Assembly: GCA_022984795.1 (NCBI GenBank)
Contig: JALIHJ010000075.1
Location: 1-64,000, forward strand
Length of the DNA stretch: 64,000 bases
DNA from: Fabrea salina
Lineage: Eukaryota; Ciliophora; Heterotrichea; Heterotrichida; Fabreidae
Direction of reading: 5' to 3'
The position numbers and the translations under genes are program-made. Shown here piece by piece: positions 1-12,000 of the stretch (its first letter is position 1; every line of letters starts with the position of its first letter). A model generated the notes under the pieces. The model did no database searches, was not told where the DNA came from, and worked only from the letters and a program-made list of their open reading frames with translations.

Positions 1-303
1 ACACCCTAACACCCTAACACCCTAACACCCTAACACCACTAACACCCTAACACCCTAACACCCTAACACCTAACACCTAACACCTAACACCTAACACCCT
101 AACACCCTAACACCTAACACTAACACCTAACACCCTAACACCCTAACACCCTAACACCCTAACACCCTAACACCCTAACACCCTAACACCCTAACACCTA
201 ACACCCTAACACCCTAACACCCTAACACCCTAGCACCCTAACACCCTAACACCCTAACACCCTAACACCCTAACACCCTAACACCCTAACACCCTAACAC
301 CTA
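1..303. repeat. Telomere (CCCTAACA)n, C-strand, chromosome left end
   Basis: The window starts inside a tandem array whose main unit is the 8-mer CCCTAACA. It runs without interruption to about position 303, where unique sequence begins (ctagaaagcc). The array contains 7-mer variants (CCTAACA, clustered near 65-130) and single substitutions such as CCACTAACA near 36 and CCCTAGCA near 231. The orientation, with the C-rich strand reading 5' to 3' from the left, is that of a left chromosome end. A CCCTAACA-type unit is known from heterotrich ciliates. The short length fits a macronuclear chromosome end, although the array may be cut by the assembly. Confidence 0.97.
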
Positions 304-1444
304 GAAAGCCTTTAACCGAAAGCACTAATAGCAGCCACAACTCCATAGTTAATTACAGTTTTTAGAAGTCCAAGTTAATATGACACCCGATAAAGATTAC
401 CTGCCCAATGTCAATGTTGTTTTCAAAGTAGCTTTCACCCTCAAAACCTTTGATCATCAACATATAAACGTGTTTGCCAACAAACGTCTGGCTCAAATAT
501 ACTTTTCTTCTAAGAACTCACTACAGACACTATCAGAAATTTGTTCATTATAGCTAGGGTCTTTTTAGTCAGAATGTAACACATAGGCTTAGGCTCAAGG
601 TTACTAGCTCCAAAGCACACAGAATTCCTCCTGGAGTGAGCAGGGACTCTAACTCAAGCAATTTCTTGGACTCTCTGAATTGAGTTGGCCCTTTGAATCT
701 TTCAACTACTTCTAAGTTGCTGACTTCTTCTGAAGAGATGAAAAACATAACTTGGGTCAGAGGGCAAGTGTAGCCTGAATAGGAGCAAGTACTTGAACTG
801 AACTCACAGCAAAGTAGTCAGTGAAGGACTGAAGTTCTAAGTCTTGATTATTTGCTTCAATGCGGTCAGTTAAAGGGTTAACTAAGTAGTTTTTTGAGGA
901 TCATTTTAACTAAAACATTCTCTTTACGTCCTCTTTTGGTGCAATAAACACCTCCTTTAATCGCCAAGGATTGAAGTCCCCAGTAACTCCCAAACTGCTC
1001 CCCATCAGTTTGATAGGGTAAGAAGTTTAGTTCTTTTTGGTTTGGTATACTTCTTTAGAGATGCTTTTGAACTTTGAGTAAGTAAGGTCTTTTCTATCTG
1101 AGATCACTGATAAAATGCCAGACCAAAGACAATTCATGCACAGAAACGGGCCAATGCTAGTGAGTTTTGCTTAACTGCTTTGTTGACTAGCTCATGCGAT
1201 CTGGACGATTTCTTTGGGTTCTAAGAACTTTAAGACCTCTCCAAGTGAGTTTTGACTGATGTTATCCATTTAATTACTCCAAGAAAAACAAGGACTTAAA
1301 AGTGCCAGGGTTTTCTTGAGCTTGGTTAGTGGTAAGTAAGTTCGGCCTTTTAGCAATAACTGGCTGGTCAAAAAACATATCCTGGAAACTTTCGTCTTTT
1401 TGAACAGTTTTTAGGGTCTAGTGGTTCCTTTGGGTCACCTGATT
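304..1444. other. Subtelomeric spacer, no gene recognised
   Basis: About 1.1 kb lies between the telomere and the C-terminal relic of the first receptor pseudogene. All frames are broken by frequent stops, and I recognise no protein, tRNA or rRNA. It may be older decayed coding sequence, since its base composition resembles the neighbouring pseudogene, but no alignment can be supported by eye. Confidence 0.6.
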
Positions 1445-4400
1445 TTAAGGGTTTTTCTTCGCTAATGCTTTTTCAAAGGCTTCAAGAAGAACAGTATGGC
1501 TCCAAGGAGTTGGGGCTATCATGATGGCTATAACTCCGTAGATCACTAAGTCTTCCATCAGTCTTTCGTAGTCAGAGTCTTCCCAAAGCACGTAGTAAGT
1601 AACAATAGAGAATATTAAAAGATCCCAAACTCAGTCACAGTGTTCGAGAACTGCAAAACAGAGTCTTTGAAAGGCTTGGCAACTAGCATGTACACTAGAA
1701 GCCAAGCATCATCACTATGTTAGCAATGCACTGGAGAAGTGGGTAGTCACTCATCAAGTAAAGGTTCAGAGTGTATAAAGCCCTTCTCACGAAGAAGAAA
1801 GCGTAGAAACCCAAAGCGTAAATGCTTGAGCCAGGTTTAAACTCGTAAAACAAAGAACCCCACTTCTTGGCTATCTCAGAGTCTTCTGGAGCTTCTTTGA
1901 TAGTTTCTAAGTGCTTTTTGATGAACTTTAGCACAAAAACAGGTGACATCACCAAAAGCACGTTAAAGAAGCATGCAATTGCAAAGTTAAATATAGCTCC
2001 AAAAGTTGTTTCTGGAGTCTCTAAGACTTGGTTGACTCCTCCAACAGCAAGCTCTAGGTAAGCTTGTACCCAGAACCTAATTAGTAGTCCATACTTATAG
2101 TCACTTAAGCGCTTCTTGAATGTTTTCTTTATTGACTTGTACTTGCATTTCGAGAGCATCCAAACAAAAGGCAACAAAGCTATGAACAACAGAAAAGTAG
2201 TTAGTGTTTCACCAGTTATAAGCAAGAAGTAGTTTGACTCAAAGCCGTACTTTTCAGCGTGGTAGTGAGGGTTAGGGCTGTTTTCCGCGTCGAAAATAAG
2301 GTCAAATAAGTTGAACAAGTAGTCAAAGTACCTGAATCCTTTTAAGAATTCGCTTATTTTGGGAGTCAGTCTGTTGTTAGAAATAGGCAGAAGTGTTAGA
2401 ATCTGAATAGTGTTAAAGAACCACATGGCTGACCCATAACACTTAGTAGACCTAATGAAACCAAGCAATCATTGACCCATAAGTGAATGCTTCCAGTGCG
2501 CAGTTCTTCTGAGTCTTTTTCTTCTTCTTGACTGTATTTGGGCGAAAAGCCTTTGAGCTTTTTAGAACTGTAACTCAAACAAGTTTCATCGGAGCTGCAA
2601 ATACTCGAGGCGTTTTTGAAGCCTACATAGAACACGTTCTTTAACTCGACTTTGCTTGAACCTTAAGCTTACTCTGTAGTTTGCACTGTTAAACTTGTCC
2701 ATTGAGTAACTGAACTTAATATAGTTTTTGAACTCAACAGAAATATCGCTTTCTTTAAGGTCGTTTTTCAGTGGTCTTGAAAGTAAATATGGATGTTTCT
2801 GTAGTCTTTTACTTCTAAAGAAGCGTAAAGTTCGCTGTACACACAAACTCCTCCGCTTTGAGAGAACCCTTCTTCGCAGTGACACAAATTATCGTTTCCT
2901 AGGGAGGCGTTTCCATGCACTCTGAACAAATTGAGCTTTCTTGACAAGCACTGCACAGTTCTGGACAGTCAACGCAAAAACTCCTACTAAAAAGGTGGCT
3001 TCAGGACAAGGCCTGACTCTGTTTGCCGAATCTTCACAAGAGGTGCATTGCTCACTAGAAGGTCCACTGCAGGTTTTACAAAGAGGAGTGGCAAGCTTCA
3101 CAGTCTAGACCTAAAGGGTCTTTGTTGTAGTGTCCTTCGGCACACATGCAAATACCACTAACTGCCTGTCTGTTTAGGTCCTCAGTACAAGGAATGCAGA
3201 TTTTGAAGAAGCTTTCTAGTCCAAAGCCTTCTTTACAAGTACAAGGAGAACCCTCTGCATTGGTTACGCAGTTGTTGCACTCAAGTTCTCCAAAACCATA
3301 ACAATCTTGACAAAGTTCGTCTCCACATAGGTTGCAGTTGCCCTCTCTTAGACAGCCGCTTGAACAAGAAGCATCACACTCTTGGCAGTTTATTCCATCC
3401 CAAAACTCGTCAATTACACAGTTAGGCAAGCATTGATCTTGGTTGTTTATAGGACAGAAATCGCAGAAATCACAGTTAGAAGACTCCAGTAGAGTAATGT
3501 CCTTGTCTGAGTTGTAAATCATATTTCCCAGATAAATCCAGTATAGAAGTCGGTTAGAGTGGCTTGGTCCAATGCTTGGCTCCTATTCTAAACAAGAAGC
3601 CTGACTGTAGGTCTTCTAGCCAGTTACTTCTAAGCTGTGCTGGAGTGTTTCCAGTGTTGTTCAAGAACACGGAGAGCTTGAATTCAGGAACTGCAGAGTC
3701 TAAATAGTTCTTCACAGCTAAGAAGTTCCATCCTTGGCTGAGTGCTTGGGTATCTGTCTGAGTAGTATACCCAGTTATGTCTAGGTCTACGTAAGTCTTC
3801 ATGGAAGATAGCCCGACTTCGAGTTTAGTGGGCACGGTAGAAGAGTCTTCTTGCTTGGAGATGAGAGTGCCTGATTGCCCAATAGGCCTAGTCCACATTG
3901 CCACTGTGAACTCAGGAGCTAGAGTCAGCAAAGGAGAAGCAGTTCCAGTGTAAGGCGGGAGTTGCATGTAGGAAGTGCCTGTAAAGTAGTAGCCTCTGTC
4001 CTTAGCAGGAATGGGGTCATGGGCACCAGCAGTGGTGGGGTAGAAACTGTTGTCGTCTCCTGTGAGTACTGGAATGGACGACTGAGTGTCAGTGACAGTG
4101 TCCTGAATAGCATGAGGCTGTAGGTGGAACACAAAGTCATCATCTAAGTCGCATGCTCCTGAGGAATCTGAGTAGCCTGTGGGGCAGAATGGGTGACAAA
4201 CTCCATTGGCTAGCACATATGAGCCTGAACAGACACTGCATTGATTAAAGTCAGGACCAGCAGGGCAAGTGTCACAGTTGGTAGTACACGTTGAGCAGGT
4301 TCCCCCAGACTGGCAAACTGAGCAAGAAACATAGTCAGGGCATTCTAAGCACTGTTCGTCACTGCATAGATTGCAGTTTTGATCTGCTCTAACACAGCCT

Positions 4401-7400
4401 TTAGTTGCGCAGTTAGAATGACAAGAAGAGCAACCAGATCCATCCCAAAACTCATCAATTCCGCAGTTGGGCAAACATTCAGGGTCTATTTCTACTGGGC
4501 ATAAAGTGCATTCTGAGTCACAACTACTGCTCACTAAAGCAGTGGTAGTTTTAGAGTTGTAGATCTTCAAGTCCCACAGGAACCCTTGGTAGTGGTCAGT
4601 AAGAGTAGTGGAGTCTGACTGGTGCACTCCAATCTTAAAGGAGTCAGAAGTAACTGAGTCTTTGTACCAGTCCTGTGCTAGTGCAGAGCTAGTGTCTACT
4701 GCTGAGTTGGATTCAATCTGAATCTTGAAGTCACTTGAATCGATGTAGAAGTAAAAGGCTAGGAAGTTCCAGTTGCCAAAGTTAAGGTTAGTTCCTGAGA
4801 AGTCCACTTCAGAAGAAGTCAGTTTGATCTGGGCTTTAGGAGTGTAGGAGTCAATAGACAGTTTCAAAAGGTTAGTGCTGGGAGACTCTATTCTCGAAAG
4901 CATAGTTCCTTTGGCTGCTGAAGGCTTGATCCACATAGCTACAGTTAACTCAACTGAAAGCTTCAGTTCACCTGTTTCAGACCCGTAAGGAGGAATTTGC
5001 ATGTAAGAGGTGCTAGTGAAGTAGTAACCTCTATCCTTAGCAGCGTAGGGGTCTGTGGAGTCGTAGTTGGGATAAAAGTTGTTGTCTTTTCCAGTGAGTA
5101 CCACAAGTGAACTTTGGGAGTCAGTCACAGTGTCACTGATCTTTGAAAGGTTGAGGTAGAAAACAAAGTCGTCTGAAGCTGAACTTGATGTTTCGGAGCA
5201 AGTGTACTTAGTAGGGCAGTAGCTTAAGCATATCCCCGAGACTAGGTTGTAGCTTGAGTTACACTCTGTGCAGCTGTTGAAGTTTGAGTCAGAACAGGCT
5301 TTGCAATTAGAGGTGCAAGCCTTACACTCGTCTGCGTCTTGGAAGTAGCCGTCTTTGCAGGTACAGGTTCCAGAGCCAATCACTGGGTCAGGTTTGCATT
5401 CAGTACACCCAGTTCCGAAAGTACTGCATTCACTACAGAGTTGGTCCTCGCATAAGTTGCAGTCAGTTCCCCTAACACAACCATTTCCACAAGTGTCACA
5501 GTTTTGGCATCCAGAGTCGTAGTACTTACCAATTTCACAAGTGCTTATTCCACTGCTAGGAGGAACTTGGGGAGTTGAGCCAGTGTAGTCAGTGCCTGCT
5601 TTGCCTGCAACATTGTACACCTTAAGACTCCACAAGAACGCTTCAAAAGAACTAGAAGAGTGTTTGCCTATCCAAAACTCATCTGAGACAGCTGTTGAGT
5701 CTTTTAAGTAGCCTGGAGTAGTTGTTTGAGTGCTTACGTCAGTTGAGTCAGTTCTAACTGTGACTTTGGTGTTTCCGTCACTAAGAATTTCTCCAGTGAC
5801 TGCAAAGTAAGTCCAGGAGTTGTGAGTTATAGTAGACCCAGTAGTTGTAATAGCTTCTGATGTAGTTGCCACTGAAGCCGAAAGTTGGGAACTTGTAAAC
5901 TCTAGTTTGAAAGCATGGGAACTAGAGTCTTCTTTGCGGAGCATTTCACCTGAGTTGGAGTGGAGTTTCAACCAACCAAGAACAGTAAACTGGGGAGCTA
6001 GCACTAGTGAAGTTTTGGCAACTGCGTTTGAGTGGAAGTAATAACCTCTGTCCTTAGCAGGCCATGGGTCGTCAGAGTCTAAGGTAGGGTAAAAGTTGGC
6101 TGTGCTTCCGTAGTCCAATCCTCCCAGCGTTCGATCTATCTTGTCATAGAACTCCACTCCTAAAGCTAGTTCACTTGTAGAGTCGCACTCGTTGTTGGTA
6201 GAATCAGTAGTCATTTCTGTAGGGCAGTAGTCTAAACACATGCTGGTGTAAATCAAAAAGTACCCGTTTTCGCAGGAGCTGCATTCGTGGTAGTCAGTGC
6301 CGGAACAAGCATCACAGCCTGTACTGCAAGTAATGCAACTAATTCCAGTGTAGTATTGACCGATTGGACATTTGGAGTCATTAGCTAGAGGTAAGGAACC
6401 TGCACACTGAGTGCACTGATTATCAGCAAAACCATCACACTCAATGCAGTTTACTAAACCACAGAGTACACAGTCAGTTCCTCTTACACAGCCCTCACTG
6501 CAAGTTCCGTCACAAGCCACACAGTTCCCAGAGTCATCTTCATACTGGTTGTAGTCACAGTCCCAGAAGTCGTTTGAGCAGTTGGAGCCTCCGCAAAACT
6601 CATACTCAGCACTAAAGTCACTTTTCGCAGTCTGCCATATCTTGATTCGGTAAATGAACCCAGAAGAGTCGTGTCCTCCTATCTGAATGCTGTTGCCTGT
6701 GGAGTGTCTGAAGATGTAGTTTGCAGTTGAGGTAGTGCTGCCTTGAGTGTTGTCCTTGTAAGTAGTTAACTTGATTTGGTAGCTGGAAGTAAACTCACAC
6801 ACAAAAGCCAAGAACACCCAGTTTGAAGTAGCAGAAACTGAGACTGAAGCTGAAGTAGTAGTTGGTGTGATGTCTTCCAGAGTGAGTGTCATGCCTGAGT
6901 CACTGATTTCAAGAAAGCTTGACTCAGCTAGAATCTTGCCAGAAGTAGACACTTTGACCCAGAAAGCAATACTGAAGTCATGGTAGAACTCAAAGGAGTT
7001 AGTGGAAGTCATGTACCTGCTAGAGGTGAAGTAGACTCCTCTGTTCTTCATAGGCAGCACATCTGAAGCACCCCCAGTCTCAAATGGGTGGCTTGTTGAA
7101 GAGTCACTTCCACTATAGAAGTTAGTGAAGTCTTTGGGGAACCTTGTGAAGTCTTCTTCTAATACTGCAGTGGTGGGAGCCGAACAACCACTCCCTCCAG
7201 TGGGGTGGGCTTTCAGACAAATCTTGTTTATTTGGCAATTGCTGTTACAGCTATTTGCAGAGCACTCCCAAGGAGCAGTGTCACAGGATGAACATTCACT
7301 GTCCCAGTTAGTACCCATAACACAAGTAGCTGAAGTGTACCCTTTGCAACTGACACAGGCAGAGTCCGAGCAAATGCTCCCGTATGAATCCACTTGCTGA

Positions 7401-8444
7401 GGTGATCCATCGCTATTTCCTGTTTCGCAGCCACTGCCATCTACGTACTGATTGAAGTTACAGTTTGAAAGCCCCGAAGTAGAAGAACTGCTAATTGTAA
7501 CTTCATTAACAAGTCTAAATCTGTAAATGAAACCTTGAAATCCAGTTTTACCTCCCCCTGCTTTCCCTAACACCCATTTGAGTGAATCAGAGTTAATCAT
7601 CATTCTATAGATGCAGTCATCTTCTTTACTATCATCATCTCCTGGATCTAAGCTTAAATTATTATTATTATTATTAAATCTTGTTACCGATCGGAAGGTC
7701 AGCTGTCTTAGCCCTATCTCCGAAGAGACCCTTCGTAGCCCTCGGTGTTCCTTGCCCTCATAGCATATATGGCAGCACAGCGTGCGCGGGATTCAGAGGT
7801 CCCTCAAGTCTCCCATCTAAGCTTAAATTGAATTTGCATTTATCATTATTAGGCTTGGAAACTTGGAATGCGATATGACACCATGAATTTCCAGAAGGAG
7901 TGCTTTTGTCAAATGAGAACTGTTCTCCCGAGTCACAACTACTACCTTTCTCATGATAAACGAAAGGCTTAAAACTCCCATCACTACCAATATAAACAAT
8001 GTGATGGTCTCTATGATCATCATAGATATGTAAAAGCCGTGTCTCATCACTATCGGTCTCCTTTATCCAGTACTCCAAGGTATGCTCAATGCTAGGAATA
8101 TGAAAGTTGGTGGGATCATCACTTATTAAGTATGATTGCTCGAAAAAGTAAAACCCTCTTTCTTTGGTTGGTTTTGGAGATTCTTTATCTGGACTATTAA
8201 AGGGTATATTTCCTGGAGTGTGGAACCCTTGGACTGAGCTTTGAGTGAGGTCATCTATCTCCGAGAATTTTATGTCGAAGACCGTGAGATCGGTTTCTGG
8301 TTGGCAAACGTTGCTACTATCAGGGTTGAATTTGCTAGGGCATTGAAGGACTCCGTAGCCGCCTATCGTATAGGCATTTGAAGTAACACAACTACTAGAG
8401 CTAGCAGTTAGCGAGTTTGAGAGCAATAACAACACTGTGATCAT
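1445..8444 (-). pseudogene. Copy A: Cys-rich/LamG multi-TM receptor-like pseudogene
   Basis: A minus-strand gene reads from a signal-peptide start (MITVLLLLSN) at 8444 to a family-type C-terminus near 1445. Parts in order are a LamG-like module (about 8300-7500), a Cys-rich segment, four further LamG-like modules alternating with furin-like Cys-rich blocks (about 7150-3500; the longest open stretch is 7603-3554, 1349 codons), a final Cys-rich run (about 3520-2890), and the multi-helix membrane domain (about 2470-1445) with LLIRFW and PLLQCIANIVMM segments. The frame changes several times between 3550 and 1445. A retroposon-like insertion interrupts the first LamG module at 7661-7829. The five-LamG layout matches copy C at 13716-20733 and some modules are nearly identical in DNA. 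Its sister B (9046) starts head-to-head 600 bp away. The gene is very probably dead, although the 1349-codon open stretch suggests the decay is recent. Confidence 0.8.
7646..7829 (-). mobile_element. Short SINE/LINE-tail-like retroposon insertion
   Basis: A 154-bp block (7661-7814) is flanked by a perfect 15-bp direct repeat, ATCTAAGCTTAAATT, at 7646-7660 and 7815-7829. Read on the minus strand it begins GGGAGACTTGAGG and is visibly richer in GC and CpG than the host gene. It contains a small hairpin (CGAAG-GGTCT-CTTCG) and ends in a run of AAT trinucleotides before the second repeat. A target-site duplication plus a simple-repeat 3' tail is the signature of target-primed reverse transcription, as in SINEs or 5'-truncated LINEs. 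Both flanks translate as family protein, with the residues NLSLD encoded at both junctions, so the block is inserted in a former coding sequence. It adds 169 bp and so breaks the frame. No clear A/B boxes are visible, and the family is unknown. Confidence 0.6.
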
Positions 8445-9045
8445 ATTTTTATAACCAACGAACCATTTCCCCTAAAGAATTGCATGCTTTAAATTACTTA
8501 TCAATCACCGAACTGCCTTACTCAAAAACCTAACACCCTAAGAATTGGTTAATGCAAGAGTCGAAAAGCGTGAATTCAGTCCCTTTGAATTTTTCACCCC
8601 ATTTTACTGTAAAAAACTGTAAAGAATCAGGTAATCTAAAAACTTCTCGTTGTTTAAGAATTGAATTAACAAACTTTTGGCGAAGCGTCTCTAATCTTCA
8701 TAGAACGCACAAGTAAGCTCTTTGAGCTACAGTGTACTGGCTGTTTGATTGCTGAATCAAATAACTGCCCGTATAAAAACTCATGGAAAGACTGCTCGAG
8801 TCACCAATGATCAGGGAGTTGCGAGAATGGAGCCCGAACTACTTAATCCAGGACGGGAAAAGACCGAAATTGAAGAGAGACACCTGAAAAAACACAACGA
8901 ACCAAGGCAGCAACTAAGAAGAAAATTCAGGGACTTATGAAAAAATAAGAAGGGAAACACTACGTGAAGTTCTCTCGCGATAGTGTTGGACTATGTGTAT
9001 GTGTCCATGTTATTTACTCACTTAGGCTTAATTAACCATAAATAA
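8445..9045. other. Spacer between divergent copies A and B with hairpins and telomere-template-like 13-mer
   Basis: The 600 bp between two head-to-head family members hold no convincing protein gene. Visible items are the 13-mer CCTAACACCCTAA at 8529-8541, the 9-mer TAAGAATTG twice (8539 and 8655, with a near copy at 8473), a tight hairpin AGCTC-TTT-GAGCT at about 8716-8728, a perfect 7-bp stem with a 4-nt loop (TTTGATT-GCTG-AATCAAA, 8744-8761), and a 7-bp stem AACACTA/TAGTGTT (8956-8962 with 8981-8987). A 63-codon open stretch at 8749-8940 is highly charged and unlike anything I know; it begins at a TTG and I do not call it. The spacer should also contain the promoters of A and B. Confidence 0.6.
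8470..8605 (+). ncRNA. Candidate telomerase RNA-like locus (template-like 13-mer)
   Basis: CCTAACACCCTAA at 8529-8541 equals 1.6 units of this chromosome's own telomere repeat, the length expected of a telomerase RNA template. It sits alone in a spacer, not in an array. Complementary hexamers TTGCAT (8480-8485) and ATGCAA (8552-8557) could close a helix around it, as stem I does in ciliate telomerase RNAs. Just downstream GTGAA/TTCAC can form a bulged hairpin at about 8570-8596, which contains a T-run. Ciliate telomerase RNAs are short Pol III transcripts, which would fit. The boundaries are guesses. The simplest alternative is a telomere scrap left in subtelomeric DNA; the second CCCCTAAAGAATTG at 8470 favours caution. 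Confidence 0.25.
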
Positions 9046-12000
9046 ATGAATTTCTTATCATTGCTGATTGCTTTAGGAGTTGAAGCAAGCCTACCTAACT
9101 GCCAAATCATGTCAAGCACCTGGTGCTCAGGATGTGATTTATCTACTTACTACTATGACTACAAGTGTTTCAAGGTTTGCCCTACAACATGCCCCATCAA
9201 TGGGCAACACTGCTCATGCCAAAGCAGTTCTACTGTCTTCGACTTAGAATTTGCAAAACAAACAGACCCTTCCCAGAGCCAAGTAGGAAGTTTCTACACG
9301 CTGAACAATGTTGAGTTTTCAGACCCTTCGAAAGCAGCTCCTATTCCCACCCCTGAAAGAGGGTTTTACTTTGACCCCAATTCTCGATTAGTCTCAAGAG
9401 AGGCTTACATTCCAGGACCTTATTCAAGGCTGGTCTTTTGGACCAAAGCTAAAGAGGAGGGTAAGTTACTTGCAATAACTGAAAATGGAAATCCTTACTA
9501 TGAAGTAAGTATGGCTAGTGGCAGTTGGCACTTCAGAACTAATTACCTAGACATACAAGATTTCAACTTGAAAGAAATCAGTTTGAGTGCTCCTTACTCA
9601 TTGGGTTCTTGGGATAAAGTCACCTTTCGTGTATATTTCTGGTGGAAATACACAAACAGGTATTACGAGATTTGCATCGTAAAAATTTATGTTGATGATG
9701 TTGAGCAAAGCCACAGCGAAACTAACTACTGCTGGGTTAGGCATGACGTAGATACTTTAGAAATTCACAGTTACATAGGAAACTTTGGAGGGTTTGATGG
9801 CTTCACTGGCTTCTTGTACCGAGTTTATTTGACAAATAGTGATTCAGATACTTCTATTTCTGAGGATCTTTCAGACTGCGAATTCAACTACTATGTGGAT
9901 AACGATGGTTCTTGCAAACAGTGTTTGGGCTGCCACACAGACTGGCCCTTTTGCTACAGACAAGACAACTGCATTCTCTGCAACACTGACTCCCCAGTTT
10001 CCTGTGACTCTTGCTCAGAGGCTGCTTCTGAGTGTTTCAAGTGCGATGCCAGGTGCTCTGACTGCAGTGCTTTTCCCTGGAAATGCAACACCTGCCTTTC
10101 TCCCAATCTGCTTGTAGGGGAGGTCTGCATGCCAGCTTGTCCTTACGGACTGGAGTGTCCCTCAGTTGTTGGGAGTTTGGTGCTGAGTCAGGACTTCAGT
10201 GGGTTTCCTCCCTTCAGTCACTTCCGCAGTGGAGTAGATGCTTCAACTCACCACCCCTTCAAGAGTCCCCAGAGCGACGACGTAGTGCCTGCAAAGAACA
10301 GAGGAGTGTTTTTCGACAACCAAAAGTTTCTGGAGTCAGTGGAAAAGGTGAACCTGCACCACGACTTCACAGTGAGTGTGTGGGTAAGGCCAGTGTCGAG
10401 TGGAACAATCCTGGAAAAGGGAGAGCACTTCAAGGTCACTTCTTCCAGTGTACTCATCAAACTAGAATCCCATTTGGGGAGCACCAATAACCTAGAATCA
10501 GCCCCGGATGATCTAGTGAATTGGCAGTACTTGGCCGTTGCCTGTGAATTTTCACACGACCAAGGGACTTCACTAAAAGTCTTTCAAAACAATGCCCTTA
10601 AATCCTCAAATAACTTAGATGGGTTTATCTTCAGACACCCAAAAGGCAAAGTCCTTAAGATAGGAGGTGGATCAGGTTTCATTTATTCACTAAAGATCTG
10701 GCAAACTACAGACATAGACTTGTCTTCAAGCTACAACGATGAAGTGTGTGGAGCAAACAACAAAGCAAGTTGCCTATGGGACTGCAATATAGAGGAGTTC
10801 CAGGGTTCAGAAGGAGAGTGTCTTCCATGCAATGATTGCCCAGAAGGGTGTGTTAGGTCAAGTGATTGCAACATCTGCTCTGATAAACTGTGTGAAGTGT
10901 GTGGTGGCTTCCATACTGAGTGCCTTCAGTGCAAACCAAACTCAGCTAAAGTTTCTGGACTTTGTAAGTGCAATAATGGGTATGCACTTGATAAACTAGC
11001 AACTGGTTGTATTTACTGCAACCAAAACGAAGGAATGCAGGTTATTGAAGGAGTTTGTTTTTGCCAAGAAGGCTTTTATAACTCCGACCCTGAAGGAATC
11101 AAATGCTCTAGGTGCGAAGTAGATTGTTCTCAGTGCTCTCCTCCCCAAATAGACTGTGTGCAGTGTGGGGTAACTGGCTCTTACATCAACCCTGAAGGGA
11201 ACTGTGTGTGTCCAGAAAATTCAGTTATAAAAGATAACACTTGCACTTGCCCAGCTGGGACCTACTTAGAGTGCAGTCCGAACTGCAACTCCCCTTCACT
11301 TGCTAACTGTAATAAATGCCACTCATCATGCGAAACTTGTTCTGGACCCCTTGAAACCGACTGTTTGTCTTGTGAAGAAACTTACTTGCATGAAGACGGA
11401 ACTTGTGGACCCTGTCAAGACGGCACTTACTTAGAGGAAGACGACTGTTTGGAGTGTGATAGCATTTGTGAAACCTGTGAAAGCTTGGAAGTGTGCACTT
11501 CCTGCATAGAAAATGCTTACCTCAACAGTAACTCAACTTGTGTGTGCGAGTTTCCCTTCTTCGTAAACCAAACTGTGTGCCAAAGAGACTACTTTTATGC
11601 CTCAGTCTCAGTTAACGGCGACAACGAATTAACTGTTTCCTTTACAGATGGCCTACAAAAAGACCTTTCTAAAAGCGACTTCCAAGTTTCTCTCAAAAAC
11701 CAAACCATAAACTACGAATTTTCAGTAGAAAAAACCTCTTCAAGTGAGTACAAGATTGAAATGGAGTTTAAGGGGTTCGTGAAGGAGGGAGAAGAAATGA
11801 CCCTAGAGTTCAGGAATCCTTTGGGAATCATGAGTGTTTCGGAGCTAGTTCTCCATCCAGAGCCCATTAAAGGTAGCCTTTCACAATACGATCCAAGTGG
11901 AATGCTAATGCAAAATGCTGCTTTAATAGGAGCAACAGTTGCAGCAGGGGCTTTAATTACAGGATTAGTCTCGAGTTTAATTAACCCCAACCCAGCTGGG

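Noticed and set aside
8749-8940. 63-codon open stretch in the A/B spacer encoding a charged peptide
   Set aside because: It begins at a TTG, overlaps the hairpin at 8744-8761, has no recognisable motif and no A-rich start context. It is probably chance.
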